The notes beneath the pieces were generated by a model. That model was not told the origin of the DNA. It searched no databases and saw nothing but the letters and a program-made list of their open reading frames with translations. Made by a program: the position numbers and the translations under genes. From Nocardioides ungokensis (GTDB lineage Bacteria > Actinomycetota > Actinomycetes > Propionibacteriales > Nocardioidaceae): a stretch of DNA of 64,000 bases. Where the stretch lies: positions 1,559,001 through 1,623,000 of the forward strand of contig NZ_CP059164.1 in the NCBI RefSeq assembly GCF_013466985.1, in the 5' to 3' direction. Shown here in pieces: positions 30,481-39,853 of the stretch. How positions within the stretch are numbered: position 1 is the stretch's first letter; every line of letters begins with the position of its first letter.

Positions 30481-32079
30481 TCAGGAGCCGGCGACCAGCT
30501 CGTCCGCGATGAGCGCGGCGTGCAGCGAGACCCGGATGTCGGGGTCGTCGAGACGGGCACCCAGCAGCGACTCGATCTTGGCCAGCCGGGCGTAGAAGGC
30601 GGGGCGCGACAGGTGCAGGCTCGCGGCCGCGTCCGACTTGCTCGCGGGGTGCTGCACCAGGGCGCGCAGCGCGTCCAGCAGGGTCGTGCCGTGCTGTTCG
30701 TCGTGGCGGCGCAGCGGGTCGAGCTCGCGGGCGACGAAGAGCCGGAGCCGGTCGTCGTCGCCGAAGAGGGCGAGCAGCCCGCGCAGGTGGACGTCCTCCA
30801 GCCGGTGCACCGACCGGTCGGCGGTCCCGGGACGCACCGCGTCCGCGACCTGCCGGGACTCGCGCAGGGTGCGGTCCGCGGCCTGGAGCGAGGCCGCGGC
30901 GCGGCCGGCGGCGACCACGACCTGGTGGCGACGTGCCAGGTCGGTGGCCAGCCGATCGACGGTCGCCGCCTCGGAGGCGTTCGGCGCGACCGCGAGCAGG
31001 ACCCGGACGTCGTGGTCCATCTCGCTGATCAGGGCCGGGGTCCTGCTCTCGTGCGCGGCGTGGACCACCGCGGCGAGCACCTCGCCGCCGGAGGACCGCC
31101 GGCTCGAGGCGCCGGTGCCGTCCATCGCCGGACGGGGTCGGATCGTCAGGCCCACGTAGCCTCGCCGGGCGGTGGGGAAGCCGGCGAGCTCGCAGCGGCG
31201 TACGACGTCCTCCGCGGTGGGATCGGACTGGAGGGCCAGCAGCAGCTCGTGGTGCGTCCGCCGGACCACGTTGTCGCGGTCGCGGTCGTGGAGGCGGTGC
31301 AGCGCCAGCGCGGCGGCGCCCCGCTCGACCAGCGCGATCTGGCGCTGCGAGGGCGGTGCCGGCGCCTGGAGGACGAGGCGCCCCCAACCCCTTTCGCGCG
31401 GCCCGAGCCGGGTCAGCAGCCAGCCCTGCTGCTCGTCCCACACGGTCCGGCCGGGCAGCTCGACACGGGACGACCGGGCCTGCCAGTCGTCGAGGAAGCC
31501 GGCCACGTCGCCGGGGCCGGCGAGGTAGTCGAGGACCTGGTGCTGCTCGCTCTCGAGGACCACGGCGGCGCCGGCCAGCCGCTGGACCGCGGTGAGGATC
31601 TCGGTCGGGTCCGCCTCGGCGAGGCTGAGCGCGGTGAACGTCTCGTGCACGCGCTCGGCGTCGCGCAGCTCGGCGAGCTGCTCGTCCACGACCCGCTCGC
31701 CCACGGCCTGGGTGATCGAGGCGAACCGGGACACCCGCGCCAGCTGCACCAGCGGCAGCGAGATGCGCCCGCAGGCCTCGACGAGCACCGGGGGGAGCTG
31801 GTGCCGCCAGCGTCGCCCCAGCTCGACCATCAGCCCGGCGGCGCCCACCTCACCGAGGCTCTCGGCGAACGACGTGAGCCCGCGCTCGTTGTCGGGCAGC
31901 GCGATGCCGGTGGTCAGCACGAGGTCACCGTCGCGCAGCAGCGGGGCGATGTCCGCGAGCTCGGTGGCGTGCACCCACCGCACCCGCCGGTCGAGCTCGT
32001 CCTCGCCGGCCAGCACCGTCGGCTCCGCGCCCCGGATCACCGGCATGGCCAGCACGTCACGGACGGTCACGTCGGGCAC
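30481..32079 (-). CDS. PucR-family transcriptional regulator
   Basis: 532 residues from ATG 32079. It has the N-terminal PucR-type ligand domain (RDVLAMPVIRGAEPTVLAG), a middle GGDEF-like region, and a C-terminal helix-turn-helix (ASKSDAAASLHLSRPAFYARLAKIE). It is divergent from mmsA and separated from it by 124 bp, so it most likely controls the mmsA-aminotransferase-oxidase operon in response to a pathway compound. In related actinobacteria such regulators govern purine, polyamine or beta-amino acid use; here the target genes favour an amine or beta-amino acid. Confidence 0.9.
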   Translation of the reverse strand: MPDVTVRDVLAMPVIRGAEPTVLAGEDELDRRVRWVHATELADIAPLLRDGDLVLTTGIALPDNERGLTSFAESLGEVGAAGLMVELGRRWRHQLPPVLVEACGRISLPLVQLARVSRFASITQAVGERVVDEQLAELRDAERVHETFTALSLAEADPTEILTAVQRLAGAAVVLESEQHQVLDYLAGPGDVAGFLDDWQARSSRVELPGRTVWDEQQGWLLTRLGPRERGWGRLVLQAPAPPSQRQIALVERGAAALALHRLHDRDRDNVVRRTHHELLLALQSDPTAEDVVRRCELAGFPTARRGYVGLTIRPRPAMDGTGASSRRSSGGEVLAAVVHAAHESRTPALISEMDHDVRVLLAVAPNASEAATVDRLATDLARRHQVVVAAGRAAASLQAADRTLRESRQVADAVRPGTADRSVHRLEDVHLRGLLALFGDDDRLRLFVARELDPLRRHDEQHGTTLLDALRALVQHPASKSDAAASLHLSRPAFYARLAKIESLLGARLDDPDIRVSLHAALIADELVAGS

Positions 32080-32102
32080 GGGGCGGCTCCGGTGGGTGAG
32101 TG

Positions 32103-32119
32103 CCCGACAGATCGTCGGG
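32103..32119. promoter_or_regulatory. inverted repeat in the pucR/mmsA divergent promoter
   Basis: CCCGAC-AGATC-GTCGGG is a perfect 6-5-6 inverted repeat between pucR and mmsA, 23 bp from the pucR start. A looser pair, CTGTCG and CGACAG, spans the centre of the same region. A good RBS (AGGAGGAG, 32191-32198) precedes mmsA. The repeat is a candidate PucR site. Confidence 0.5.
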
Positions 32120-32203
32120 ATCGGTCCCTCGATCGTACATTCTGTCGAGCCGGTCGGCGCTGGCGCTGCGACAGGATGGACGGGTCACCCAGGAGGAGAT
32201 CAC

Positions 32204-33739
32204 ATGACCGACACCACCGTGCCCACGATCGGGCACTGGGCCGACGGTGCGCCCTTCGCGGGCGCCTCGGACCGGGCCGCCGACGTCACCAACCCCGCCA
32301 CCGGCCGCGTCACCGGCCGGGTCGCGCTGGCCGGCGAGGAGGACGCCGCGCACGTCATCGCGGCGGCGAGCCGCGCGGCCCGCAGCTGGCGCGAGACCTC
32401 GCTCGCGCGGCGAACGCAGGTGATGTTCGCCTTCCGCGAGCTGCTGAACTCCCGCAAGGAGGAGCTCGCCGCGATCATCACCGCCGAGCACGGCAAGGTC
32501 CACTCCGACGCCCTCGGCGAGATCGCCCGCGGCCAGGAGGTCGTCGAGTTCGCCTGCGGCATCTCGCACCTGCTCAAGGGCGGCCACTCGCAGGGCGCGT
32601 CGACCGGGGTCGACGTGCACTCGACCCGCCAGCCGCTCGGCGTGGTCGGCATCATCAGCCCGTTCAACTTCCCGGCCATGGTGCCGATGTGGTTCTTCCC
32701 CGTCGCGATCGCGGCCGGCAACACGGTCGTCCTCAAGCCCAGCGAGAAGGACCCGTCGGCCTCGCTCTGGCTGGCCGCCCTCTGGAAGGAGGCCGGTCTC
32801 CCCGACGGCGTCTTCAACGTGCTGCAGGGCGACAAGGTCGCCGTGGACGCGCTGCTGCAGAGCCCCGACGTGGCGGCCATCAGCTTCGTCGGCTCCACCC
32901 CGATCGCGGAGTACGTCTACGAGCAGGCGAGCCGCACCGGCAAGCGCGTGCAGGCCCTCGGCGGCGCCAAGAACCACATGGTGGTCCTGCCCGACGCCGA
33001 CCTCGACCTTGCCGCCGACTCGGCGGTCAACGCCGGGTACGGCAGCGCCGGCGAGCGCTGCATGGCGATCAGCGTGCTGGTCGCCGTCGAGCCGGTCGCC
33101 GACGAGCTCGTCGCCCGGATCGCAGACCGCACCCGCACCCTCGTCATCGGTGACGGACGCTCGGATGCCGCCGGTGAGGACAAGGAGTCCGACATGGGCC
33201 CGCTCGTCACCCGCGCGCACCGCGACCGGGTCGCCGGCTTCGTGGAGTCCGGCCAGCGGGCCGGCGCCAAGGTCGTCGTCGACGGCCGGGAGGTCGAGGC
33301 CCGTGGCGAGCAGGACGGGTTCTGGCTCGGGCCGACCCTCTTCGACCACGTCACGCCGGACATGGACATCTACACCGAGGAGATCTTCGGCCCGGTGCTC
33401 TCCGTGGTCCGGGTGGCGTCGTACGACGAGGCGCTGGCGCTGGTCAACAGCAACCAGTACGGCAACGGCACGGCCATCTTCACCAACGACGGCGGGGCCG
33501 CACGACGCTTCGAGAACGAGGTGGAGGTCGGCATGATCGGCGTCAACGTCCCGCTCCCGGTGCCGGTGTCCTACTACTCCTTCGGTGGCTGGAAGCGGTC
33601 GCTCTTCGGCGACACCCACGCCCACGGCACCGAGGGCGTGCACTTCTTCACGCGCGGCAAGGTCGTGACCTCGCGCTGGATCAATCCCGCCGCCCGTCCC
33701 GAGGGTGGCCTCGAGCTGGGGTTCCCGCAGAATGACTGA
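32204..33739 (+). CDS. mmsA: CoA-acylating methylmalonate-semialdehyde dehydrogenase
   Basis: 511 residues from ATG 32204, with an excellent RBS. It carries the family elements GIISPFNFPAMVPMWFFP, VLKPSEKDPS and FVGSTPIAEYVY, the catalytic Cys in GSAGERCMA, and the C-terminal SYYSFGGWKRSLFGD typical of MMSDH. It oxidises (methyl)malonate semialdehyde with NAD and CoA to propionyl-CoA or acetyl-CoA, the last step of valine, beta-alanine or beta-aminoisobutyrate breakdown. The next gene, an omega-aminotransferase, overlaps it by 8 bp and would supply the semialdehyde. Confidence 0.92.
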   Translation: MTDTTVPTIGHWADGAPFAGASDRAADVTNPATGRVTGRVALAGEEDAAHVIAAASRAARSWRETSLARRTQVMFAFRELLNSRKEELAAIITAEHGKVHSDALGEIARGQEVVEFACGISHLLKGGHSQGASTGVDVHSTRQPLGVVGIISPFNFPAMVPMWFFPVAIAAGNTVVLKPSEKDPSASLWLAALWKEAGLPDGVFNVLQGDKVAVDALLQSPDVAAISFVGSTPIAEYVYEQASRTGKRVQALGGAKNHMVVLPDADLDLAADSAVNAGYGSAGERCMAISVLVAVEPVADELVARIADRTRTLVIGDGRSDAAGEDKESDMGPLVTRAHRDRVAGFVESGQRAGAKVVVDGREVEARGEQDGFWLGPTLFDHVTPDMDIYTEEIFGPVLSVVRVASYDEALALVNSNQYGNGTAIFTNDGGAARRFENEVEVGMIGVNVPLPVPVSYYSFGGWKRSLFGDTHAHGTEGVHFFTRGKVVTSRWINPAARPEGGLELGFPQND

Positions 33740-35170
33740 GACGCACACCGCCCACGACGACGTCGCGCGTGCCTACGAGCTCGACCGCCGCCACGTCTTC
33801 CACTCCTGGTCGGCCCAGGCGACCCTCGACCCGATGGTCGTGACCAAGGCCGAGGGCTCATGGCTCTGGGACGGCGACGGCAACCGGCTGCTCGACTTCA
33901 CCTCCCAGCTGGTCTTCACCAACCTCGGCCACCAGCACCCGCGGATCGTCCGGGCCATCCAGGACCAGGCCGCGACCCTGTGCACGATCGCGCCCTCGAC
34001 GGTCAACAGCGCCCGGTCGGAGGCGGCGCGGCTCATCGCCTCGCACACCCCGAGGGGCTCGACCGGATCTTCTTCACCAACGGGGAGCGGACGCCAACGA
34101 GCACGCGATCCGGATGGCGCGGCTACACCGGCCGGCAGAAGGTGCTCTCGACGTACCGCAGCTATCACGGCGGCACCCAGCTCGCGATCAACGTCACCGG
34201 AGACCCGCGTCGCTGGGCCAACGACACCGCCTCGACCGGGACCGTGCACTTCTTCGGTCCGTTCCTCTACCGCAGTGCCTTCTCGGCAAGCACCGAGGCC
34301 GAGGAGTGCGAGCGCGCGCTCGCGCACCTCGAGCAGGTGATCGCCCTCGAGGGGCCGAGCACGATCGCCGCGATCGTGCTGGAGTCCATCCCGGGCACGG
34401 CCGGCATCATGATCCCGCCGCCGGGCTACCTCAGCGGGTCCGTGAGCTCTGCGAACCGGCACGGGATCATGCTCGTCGCCGACGAGGTGATGTCGGGCTT
34501 CGGCCGGTCCGGCCGGTGGTTCGCGATCGAGCACGACGACGTGGTCCCCGACCTGCTCACCTTCGCCAAGGGGGTGAACTCCGGCTACGTGCCCCTCGGC
34601 GGGGTGGCGATCAGCGAGCCGATCTACCAGACCTTCGCGGAGCGGCCCTACCGGCGGCCTGACCTACTCCGGCCACCCGCTCGCCTGCGCGGCGGCCGTC
34701 GCCACCATCGAGGTGATGGAGGGAGGAGGAGGCGGGTCGTCGAGCACGCCGCGGCGCTGGGCGAGGAGGTGTTCGGACCCGGCCTGCACGAGCTCGCCGG
34801 CCGGCACGAGTGGATCGGGGAGGTGCGTGGGACCGGTGTCTTCTGGGCCCTGGAGCTGGTGACCGACCGCGCGACGCGCGAGCCGCTGGCACCGTACGGC
34901 GGGAGCAGCCCGGCGATGGCGGCCGTCCTGAAGGCGTGCCGGGAGGAGGGGCTGCTGCCCTTCGCCAACTTCAACCGGATCCACGTGGTCCCGCCGCTGA
35001 CCATCTCCGCGGAGGAGGCCCGCACCGGCCTCGACATGCTCGACCGCGCGCTCACCCCGCGCGCGCCCGGATGCCTGACCCGGGCGGGGCGCGGGCGATG
35101 CTCGCGGGGTCGGTGCTCCGGCCGCTGTGGCTGGACTCCCCGCGACGGCCCGCGCCGCGGCCGGCGCTGA
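33732..35170 (+). CDS. class III omega-aminotransferase, frameshifted
   Basis: ATG 33732 overlaps mmsA by 8 bp. Conserved pieces in order are YELDRRHVFHSWSAQ at the start, LVADEVMSGFGRSG (PLP Asp), LTFAKGVNSGYVPLGG (Schiff-base Lys) and the C-terminal NRIHVVPPLTISAEEARTGLD. The frame breaks near 34050, 34100, 34665 and 34725; each repair gives conserved sequence (for example SGHPLACAAAVATIEVM). The length is about 450 residues. The last frame stops at 35170, but a stop at 35078, overlapping the next ATG, is more natural and would need one more base. With mmsA it fits beta-alanine or similar amine to semialdehyde conversion. PucR control is likely. Confidence 0.82.
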
Positions 35171-36456
35171 CCGGGGCCGACGACGGCCTGGCGGTCCCGC
35201 TGGTGATCGTCGGGGGCGGCTTCACCGGGCTCTGGGCGGCGGTGCGGGCCAAGGAGCGCGACCCCGCTCGTGGGGTGCTGCTGCTCGAGGCCGACCGGAT
35301 CGCCGAGCACGCCACCGGCCGCAACGGCGGCTTCTGCGAGGCCAGCCTCACCCACGGCGAGGCCAACGGCCGGCAGCGCTGGCCCGAGGAGTACGACGAG
35401 CTGGAGCGGCTCGGCCTGCGGAACCTCGACGAGATCGCCGCCACCATCGAGCGGCACGGCATCGACTGCGGCTTCGACCGGTCCGGGACGCTCGCCGTCG
35501 CCACCCGCCCGCACGAGGTGGCGGCCCTCGAGCCGGACGTCGCGGGCTTCCTCGCCGCGGGGGAGGTGCGCCGGGTCGTCGACTCCCCGACGTACCTGGG
35601 CGGCCGCGTCTCCCGCGACGACTGCGCGACCCTCGACCCCGCCCGCCTGGCGTGGGGACTGGCCCGCGTCGCGGAGGGCCTGGGGGTGCGGATCGCCGAG
35701 CAGACCCCGGTCGCGGACGTCCGCACCGAGCGCGGCCGCGTCGTCGTCAGCACGCCGCACGCGCAGGTGCACGCCGACCAGGTCGTGCTGGCCACCAACG
35801 TCTTCCGTCCGCTGCTGCGGCGGCTGCGGCTCTCGATCGTGCCGGTCTACGACTACGTGCTCGCCACCGAGCCGCTCACGGCTGCCCAGCTCGGGGAGAT
35901 CGGCTGGACCGACCGGGTCGGCATCTCCGACACCGGCAACCAGTTCCACTACTACCGGCTCACACCGGACGACCGCATCCTGTGGGGCGGCTACGACGCG
36001 GTCTACCACTACGGCCGCTCGGTCGACGCCGGGCACGAGGACCGGCCGGCGACCTTCGAGACGCTGGCCCGGCACTTCGCCGAGACCTTCCCCCAGCTCG
36101 CCGGCGTCCGCTTCACCCACCGCTGGGCCGGGGCGATCGACACGTGCACCCGCTTCTGCGCGTTCTTCGGGGTCACCCGCGGGCGGCGGGTCGCCTATGC
36201 GACCGGCTTCACGGGCCTGGGCGTCGGCGCCTCGCGCTTCGGCGCCGACGTGATGCTGGACCTGCTCGCCGGCGCCGACACCGAGCGCACCCGGCTCCGG
36301 ATGGTCCGCACCCGACCGGTGCCGTTCCCGCCCGAACCGCTGGCCTGGCTGGGCATCCAGCTCACCCGCTGGTCGCTGGCCCACGAGGACGCGACCGGGC
36401 GCCGGAACCTCTGGCTCCGGCTGCTCGACCGGCTCGGGCTGGGGTTCGACTCGTGA
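35071..36456 (+). CDS. FAD-dependent amine oxidase (DAO/PuuB-like)
   Basis: 461 residues from ATG 35071, which overlaps a possible aminotransferase stop; ATG 35098 is the alternative start. The FAD motif is VIVGGGFTGLWAAVRAKE, with ATGRNGGFCEASLTHGEANG after it as in gamma-glutamylputrescine oxidase and related DAO-fold enzymes, and the C-terminal YATGFTGLGVGASRFGAD. It would oxidise an amine or N-substituted amino acid to an aldehyde with H2O2 release. With mmsA and the aminotransferase it suggests a polyamine- or beta-amino acid-type pathway. It is the third gene of the PucR-linked operon. Confidence 0.85.
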   Translation: MPDPGGARAMLAGSVLRPLWLDSPRRPAPRPALTGADDGLAVPLVIVGGGFTGLWAAVRAKERDPARGVLLLEADRIAEHATGRNGGFCEASLTHGEANGRQRWPEEYDELERLGLRNLDEIAATIERHGIDCGFDRSGTLAVATRPHEVAALEPDVAGFLAAGEVRRVVDSPTYLGGRVSRDDCATLDPARLAWGLARVAEGLGVRIAEQTPVADVRTERGRVVVSTPHAQVHADQVVLATNVFRPLLRRLRLSIVPVYDYVLATEPLTAAQLGEIGWTDRVGISDTGNQFHYYRLTPDDRILWGGYDAVYHYGRSVDAGHEDRPATFETLARHFAETFPQLAGVRFTHRWAGAIDTCTRFCAFFGVTRGRRVAYATGFTGLGVGASRFGADVMLDLLAGADTERTRLRMVRTRPVPFPPEPLAWLGIQLTRWSLAHEDATGRRNLWLRLLDRLGLGFDS

Positions 36457-36476
36457 GCACCGCCCACGAAGGCAAC

Positions 36477-36489
36477 GGTCAGAGGTCCC
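36477..36489 (-). promoter_or_regulatory. DosR/DevR-like core motif upstream of the group 3b hydrogenase
   Basis: On the minus strand the sequence is GGGAC-CTCT-GACC, close to the GGGAC-N4-GTCC core of the mycobacterial DosR box. It lies 57-69 bp upstream of the hydrogenase beta-subunit start. Similar cores occur upstream of the por operon and hhyS. The motif is short and GC-rich, so chance is a real alternative. Confidence 0.35.
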
Positions 36490-36546
36490 TAGCCAGGACG
36501 TCGCGCACCTCCCCAGACTGACCTCGGAGAGCAGGGGGGGGCGGAC

Positions 36547-37734
36547 ATGACCGACGTGGAGTCCGCCGTCGCCCTCGACCTCGCCGGACTGCAGGCCCTG
36601 GTGGACCTGCTCGCAGCGGAGGGCTACACCGTCCTGGGTCCCACCGTCCGCGCCGGCGCCGTGGTCCCCGGGCGCGTGACGACGGTCGACGACCTGCCCC
36701 GCGGATGGGGCGACACCCAGGAGCCGGGGAGCTACCGGCTGCGGCGCCGCGACGACGAGGCGCTCTTCGGGTACGCCGCGGACGCGATCAGCTGGAAGTC
36801 GGTGCTGTTCCCGTCCCGCGAGCTGATGTGGTCGGGCACGCGCACGGCCGACGGGTTCTCCATCACTGCCGGCGAGGGTAGTGGCGGCCTCGGTGACCCG
36901 CCGTACGCCATCCTCGGCATCCGCGCCTGCGACCTGCACGCCGTCGCGATCCACGATCGCGTCCTGCAGGAACGCGCCCTTCCCGACGTCCACTACGCCG
37001 CCCGCCGCAAGGACGCCTTCCTCGTCACGGTGTCGTGCTCCGACCCCAGCGGGACCTGCTTCTGCGTGTCCATGGGCACCGGGCCGCGGGCCGAGTCCGG
37101 CTTCGACCTCGCGCTGACCGAGCTGCTCGGGGACGAGCACACGTTCCTGGCGCGCGCGGGGAGCGAGCGCGGGAGGACCGTGCTCGACCGCCTCGGCTCG
37201 CGACCGGCTGCCGACGGCGAGGTCGTGGCCGCTGACGAGGTCGTCGAGCGCTCGACGCGGCGGATGGGCCGCACCATGGACACCACGGACATCCGGACCC
37301 TGCTCTACGACAACGCCGACCACCCTCGCTGGGACGACGTCGCGAGCCGGTGCCTGTCGTGCGGCAACTGCACGATGGTCTGCCCCACCTGCTTCTGTAC
37401 GTCGGCGGAGGACCACACCTCGCTGGCGGGCGACACGGCCGAGCACTGGCGGGTCTGGGACTCCTGCTTCACCTCGGACTTCTCCTACCTGCACGGCGGG
37501 AGCGTCCGCAGCAGCACGAAGTCCCGCTACCGGCAGTGGATGACCCACAAGCTGGCGTCGTGGATCGACCAGTTCGGCACCTCCGGCTGCGTCGGCTGCG
37601 GTCGCTGCCTGACCTGGTGCCCCGTCGGCATCGACATCACCGAGGAGGTCGCGGCGATCCGGGCCGACCCGCGGCCCACGGCCGAGCAGACCCCGATCGA
37701 GCAGACCCCGATCGAGCAGGGCGGAGGTGGCTGA
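36547..37734 (+). CDS. hydB: group 3b [NiFe] hydrogenase beta subunit (4Fe-4S, sulfhydrogenase HydB type)
   Basis: 395 residues from ATG 36547. The N-terminal domain resembles the asrA/HydB fold (ILGIRACDLHAVAIHDRVL, SCSDPSGTCFCVSMG). The C-terminal half has two 4Fe-4S sets: CLSCGNCTMVCPTCFC and CVGCGRCLTWCPVGID. It passes electrons between the small subunit and the flavin subunit in the cytoplasmic NAD(P)-linked hydrogenase. It is the first gene of a seven-gene run with overlapping ends. The extreme C-terminus contains a 15-bp tandem repeat (37684-37713, EQTPI twice). Confidence 0.9.
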   Translation: MTDVESAVALDLAGLQALVDLLAAEGYTVLGPTVRAGAVVPGRVTTVDDLPRGWGDTQEPGSYRLRRRDDEALFGYAADAISWKSVLFPSRELMWSGTRTADGFSITAGEGSGGLGDPPYAILGIRACDLHAVAIHDRVLQERALPDVHYAARRKDAFLVTVSCSDPSGTCFCVSMGTGPRAESGFDLALTELLGDEHTFLARAGSERGRTVLDRLGSRPAADGEVVAADEVVERSTRRMGRTMDTTDIRTLLYDNADHPRWDDVASRCLSCGNCTMVCPTCFCTSAEDHTSLAGDTAEHWRVWDSCFTSDFSYLHGGSVRSSTKSRYRQWMTHKLASWIDQFGTSGCVGCGRCLTWCPVGIDITEEVAAIRADPRPTAEQTPIEQTPIEQGGGG

Positions 37735-38203
37735 CGTGCGGTCGCTGCAGGAGCTGCTGGCGGAGCACCCCTTCTTCGCCGGCCTCGACGAGGACACCGT
37801 CGGGATGCTGGTCGGGTGTGCGCGCAACGTGCACTACCGGCCGGGGGAGTACCTCTTCCGCCAGGGCGACCCGGCCGACCGCTTCTTCGTCGTACGACGA
37901 GGTCGGGTGGCGCTCGACGTGCACGGGCCCGGCCGGACCGAGATGGTGGTCGACACCGTCGACGAGGGCGGGGTGGTCGGCTGGTCGTGGCTGGTCCCGC
38001 CGTACCGGTGGTTCTTCGACGCCCGCGCGACCCAGGAGGTGTCCGCGGTCGCCGTCGACGCGTCGTGCCTGCGCGACAAGTGCGACCAGGACCCGGCCCT
38101 GGGCTACGCGCTGATGCAACGGGTGGCCGGGGTGATGTACCAGCGGCTGCAGTCGGCGCGGATCCGGTTGCTCGACCTCTACGGGACCGATCGTGCCGGT
38201 TGA
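37727..38203 (+). CDS. cyclic-nucleotide-binding-domain protein in the hydrogenase operon
   Basis: 158 residues from GTG 37727, overlapping hydB by 8 bp. It is a single cNMP/CRP-type beta-barrel (YRPGEYLFRQGDPADRFFVVRRGRV, split after GEYLFRQGD) with an aromatic-rich loop (GWSWLVPPYRWFFDAR) where the phosphate cassette lies; the canonical GELAL-R-A signature is not obvious. There is no helix-turn-helix after the barrel, so it is not a CRP-type DNA-binding protein. From memory, similar genes occur in actinobacterial group 3b hydrogenase operons. It may sense a ligand and adjust the enzyme; this is inference. Confidence 0.8.
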   Translation: MADVRSLQELLAEHPFFAGLDEDTVGMLVGCARNVHYRPGEYLFRQGDPADRFFVVRRGRVALDVHGPGRTEMVVDTVDEGGVVGWSWLVPPYRWFFDARATQEVSAVAVDASCLRDKCDQDPALGYALMQRVAGVMYQRLQSARIRLLDLYGTDRAG

Positions 38204-39050
38204 CGTCGCGGATCCTGCCACCGCCGCGGCCGACGCCCTGCTGCCGCGGCCCTTCCGCGTCGTCGCCAACCGGCGCGAGACGAGCGACACCGTCACCCTC
38301 GAGCTGGAGCCGCTCGACGGCGACGGCCTCGCGTTCGCTGCGGGGCAGTTCACGATGCTGCAGGCGTTCGGGGTCGGCGAGGTGCCGATCTCGATCAGCG
38401 GGGACCCCGCCCGGCCGGGTCTGCTGGTGCACACGATCCGCGACGTGGGCGGGGTGACGCGGGCCCTCTGCGCGGCCGAGGTGGGTGACGTGCTCGGCGC
38501 CCGCGGGCCCTACGGCCGGGGGTGGGGCGTGTCGGACGCCCGCGGTGGCGACGTCGTGGTCGTCGCCGGCGGCATCGGCCTGGCGCCGCTGCGGGCCGCG
38601 GTGCTGGAGGTCGTCCGGGCCAGGTCCGGGTTCGGACGGGTGCACGTGCTCTACGGCGCCAGGACCGAGGACGACCTGCTCTTCGGGGATGACCTCGAGG
38701 AGTGGGCGGCCGAGCCGGACACCGAGGTGGCGGTCATCGTGGACCGGGCGGCCACCTCCTGGCCGGGGCGGGTCGGGCTGGTCACCGAGCTGGTCCGGGC
38801 GGCGGCGTTCGACGCCCCCCGGACGCTGGCGCTGGTGTGCGGTCCCGAGGTGATGATGCGGTTCGTCGGCGCCGAGCTGACCGCGCGGGGCGTGCCCGCC
38901 TCGCAGGTCCGGCTCTCGCTGGAGCGCAACATGCGATGCGGCGTGGGCCTGTGCGGCCACTGCCAGCTGCGCGAGTACCTGCTCTGCGTGGACGGGCCGG
39001 TGCTGTCCCTCGACGCGGTCCGGCCGCAGCTCGGCATCCGGGAGCTGTGA
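38193..39050 (+). CDS. hydG: group 3b hydrogenase gamma subunit (FAD/NAD(P) binding)
   Basis: 285 residues from GTG 38193, overlapping the cNMP gene by 11 bp. It has a ferredoxin-reductase-like FAD domain ([23 protein letters not shown]), the NAD(P) motif [16 protein letters not shown], and a C-terminal 2Fe-2S set [11 protein letters not shown]...LLCVDGPV. This subunit exchanges electrons with NAD(P)H in the heterotetrameric cytoplasmic hydrogenase. The stop TGA overlaps the next ATG by one base. The symbol follows the Pyrococcus sulfhydrogenase, not the radical-SAM HydG. Confidence 0.9.
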   Translation: MPVDVADPATAAADALLPRPFRVVANRRETSDTVTLELEPLDGDGLAFAAGQFTMLQAFGVGEVPISISGDPARPGLLVHTIRDVGGVTRALCAAEVGDVLGARGPYGRGWGVSDARGGDVVVVAGGIGLAPLRAAVLEVVRARSGFGRVHVLYGARTEDDLLFGDDLEEWAAEPDTEVAVIVDRAATSWPGRVGLVTELVRAAAFDAPRTLALVCGPEVMMRFVGAELTARGVPASQVRLSLERNMRCGVGLCGHCQLREYLLCVDGPVLSLDAVRPQLGIREL

Positions 39051-39853
39051 TGACCACCGTGGAGGCCCGCAGGCCGACGCTCGCGGTGTGGAAGTTCGCC
39101 AGCTGCGACGGCTGCCAGCTCACCCTGCTCAACTGCGAGGACGAGCTGCTCGAGCTGGCGGGACGGGTCGACATCGCCTACTTCCCGGAGGCGACACGCG
39201 CGGTCGTCGAGGGGCCCTACGACCTCTCGCTGGTCGAGGGATCGGTGACGACCGCCGGTGACGCGGCGCGGATCCAGCAGGTGCGTGCGAGCTCCCGGCG
39301 GCTCGTGACGATCGGCGCCTGCGCCACCGCCGGCGGCATCCAGGCGCTGCGGAACTTCGCCGACGTGGCCGAGTTCCGCGCCGTGGTCTACGCGCGGCCC
39401 GAGTACGTCGACACGTTGGCGACCTCCACCCCCATCTCCGCCCACGTGCCCGTGGACTTCGAGCTGCGCGGGTGCCCGATCGACCGCGCCCAGCTGCTCG
39501 AGGTCATCGCGGCGTTCGTGCAGCGACGCCGGCCCCGGGTCACCGCCGAGAGCGTCTGCGTGGAGTGCAAGCGGCGGGGCAACGTGTGCGTCACGGTCGC
39601 CCACGGCACGCCCTGCCTGGGACCGGTCACCCACGCCGGCTGCGGCGCGCTGTGCCCGTCGTACGACCGCGGCTGCTACGGCTGCTTCGGCCCCGCCGAC
39701 ACCACCAACACCGGGTCGCTGAGCGGACGGCTGGTCGAGCTCGGGATGCCGGAGCGGGACGTGCACCGCGTCTTCCGCACCTTCAACGCCGCGGCCCCCG
39801 CCTTCGCTGCAGAGAGCGAGCGGCACCCGTCCGCAGCAGGGGGCGCACGATGA
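39050..39853 (+). CDS. hydD: group 3b [NiFe] hydrogenase small (delta) subunit
   Basis: 267 residues from ATG 39050. It has the proximal-cluster start [34 protein letters not shown] and two further Cys-rich segments ([38 protein letters not shown] split by GPVTHAG), matching the three Fe-S clusters of the 3b small subunit. No Tat signal, as expected for a cytoplasmic enzyme. It overlaps the large-subunit start by 4 bp (ATGA). Confidence 0.93.
   Translation: MTTVEARRPTLAVWKFASCDGCQLTLLNCEDELLELAGRVDIAYFPEATRAVVEGPYDLSLVEGSVTTAGDAARIQQVRASSRRLVTIGACATAGGIQALRNFADVAEFRAVVYARPEYVDTLATSTPISAHVPVDFELRGCPIDRAQLLEVIAAFVQRRRPRVTAESVCVECKRRGNVCVTVAHGTPCLGPVTHAGCGALCPSYDRGCYGCFGPADTTNTGSLSGRLVELGMPERDVHRVFRTFNAAAPAFAAESERHPSAAGGAR

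Noticed and set aside
37684..37713. 15-bp tandem repeat as a mobile or regulatory element
   Set aside because: It lies within the hydB C-terminus, keeps frame (EQTPI twice) and looks like simple slippage in a disordered tail.
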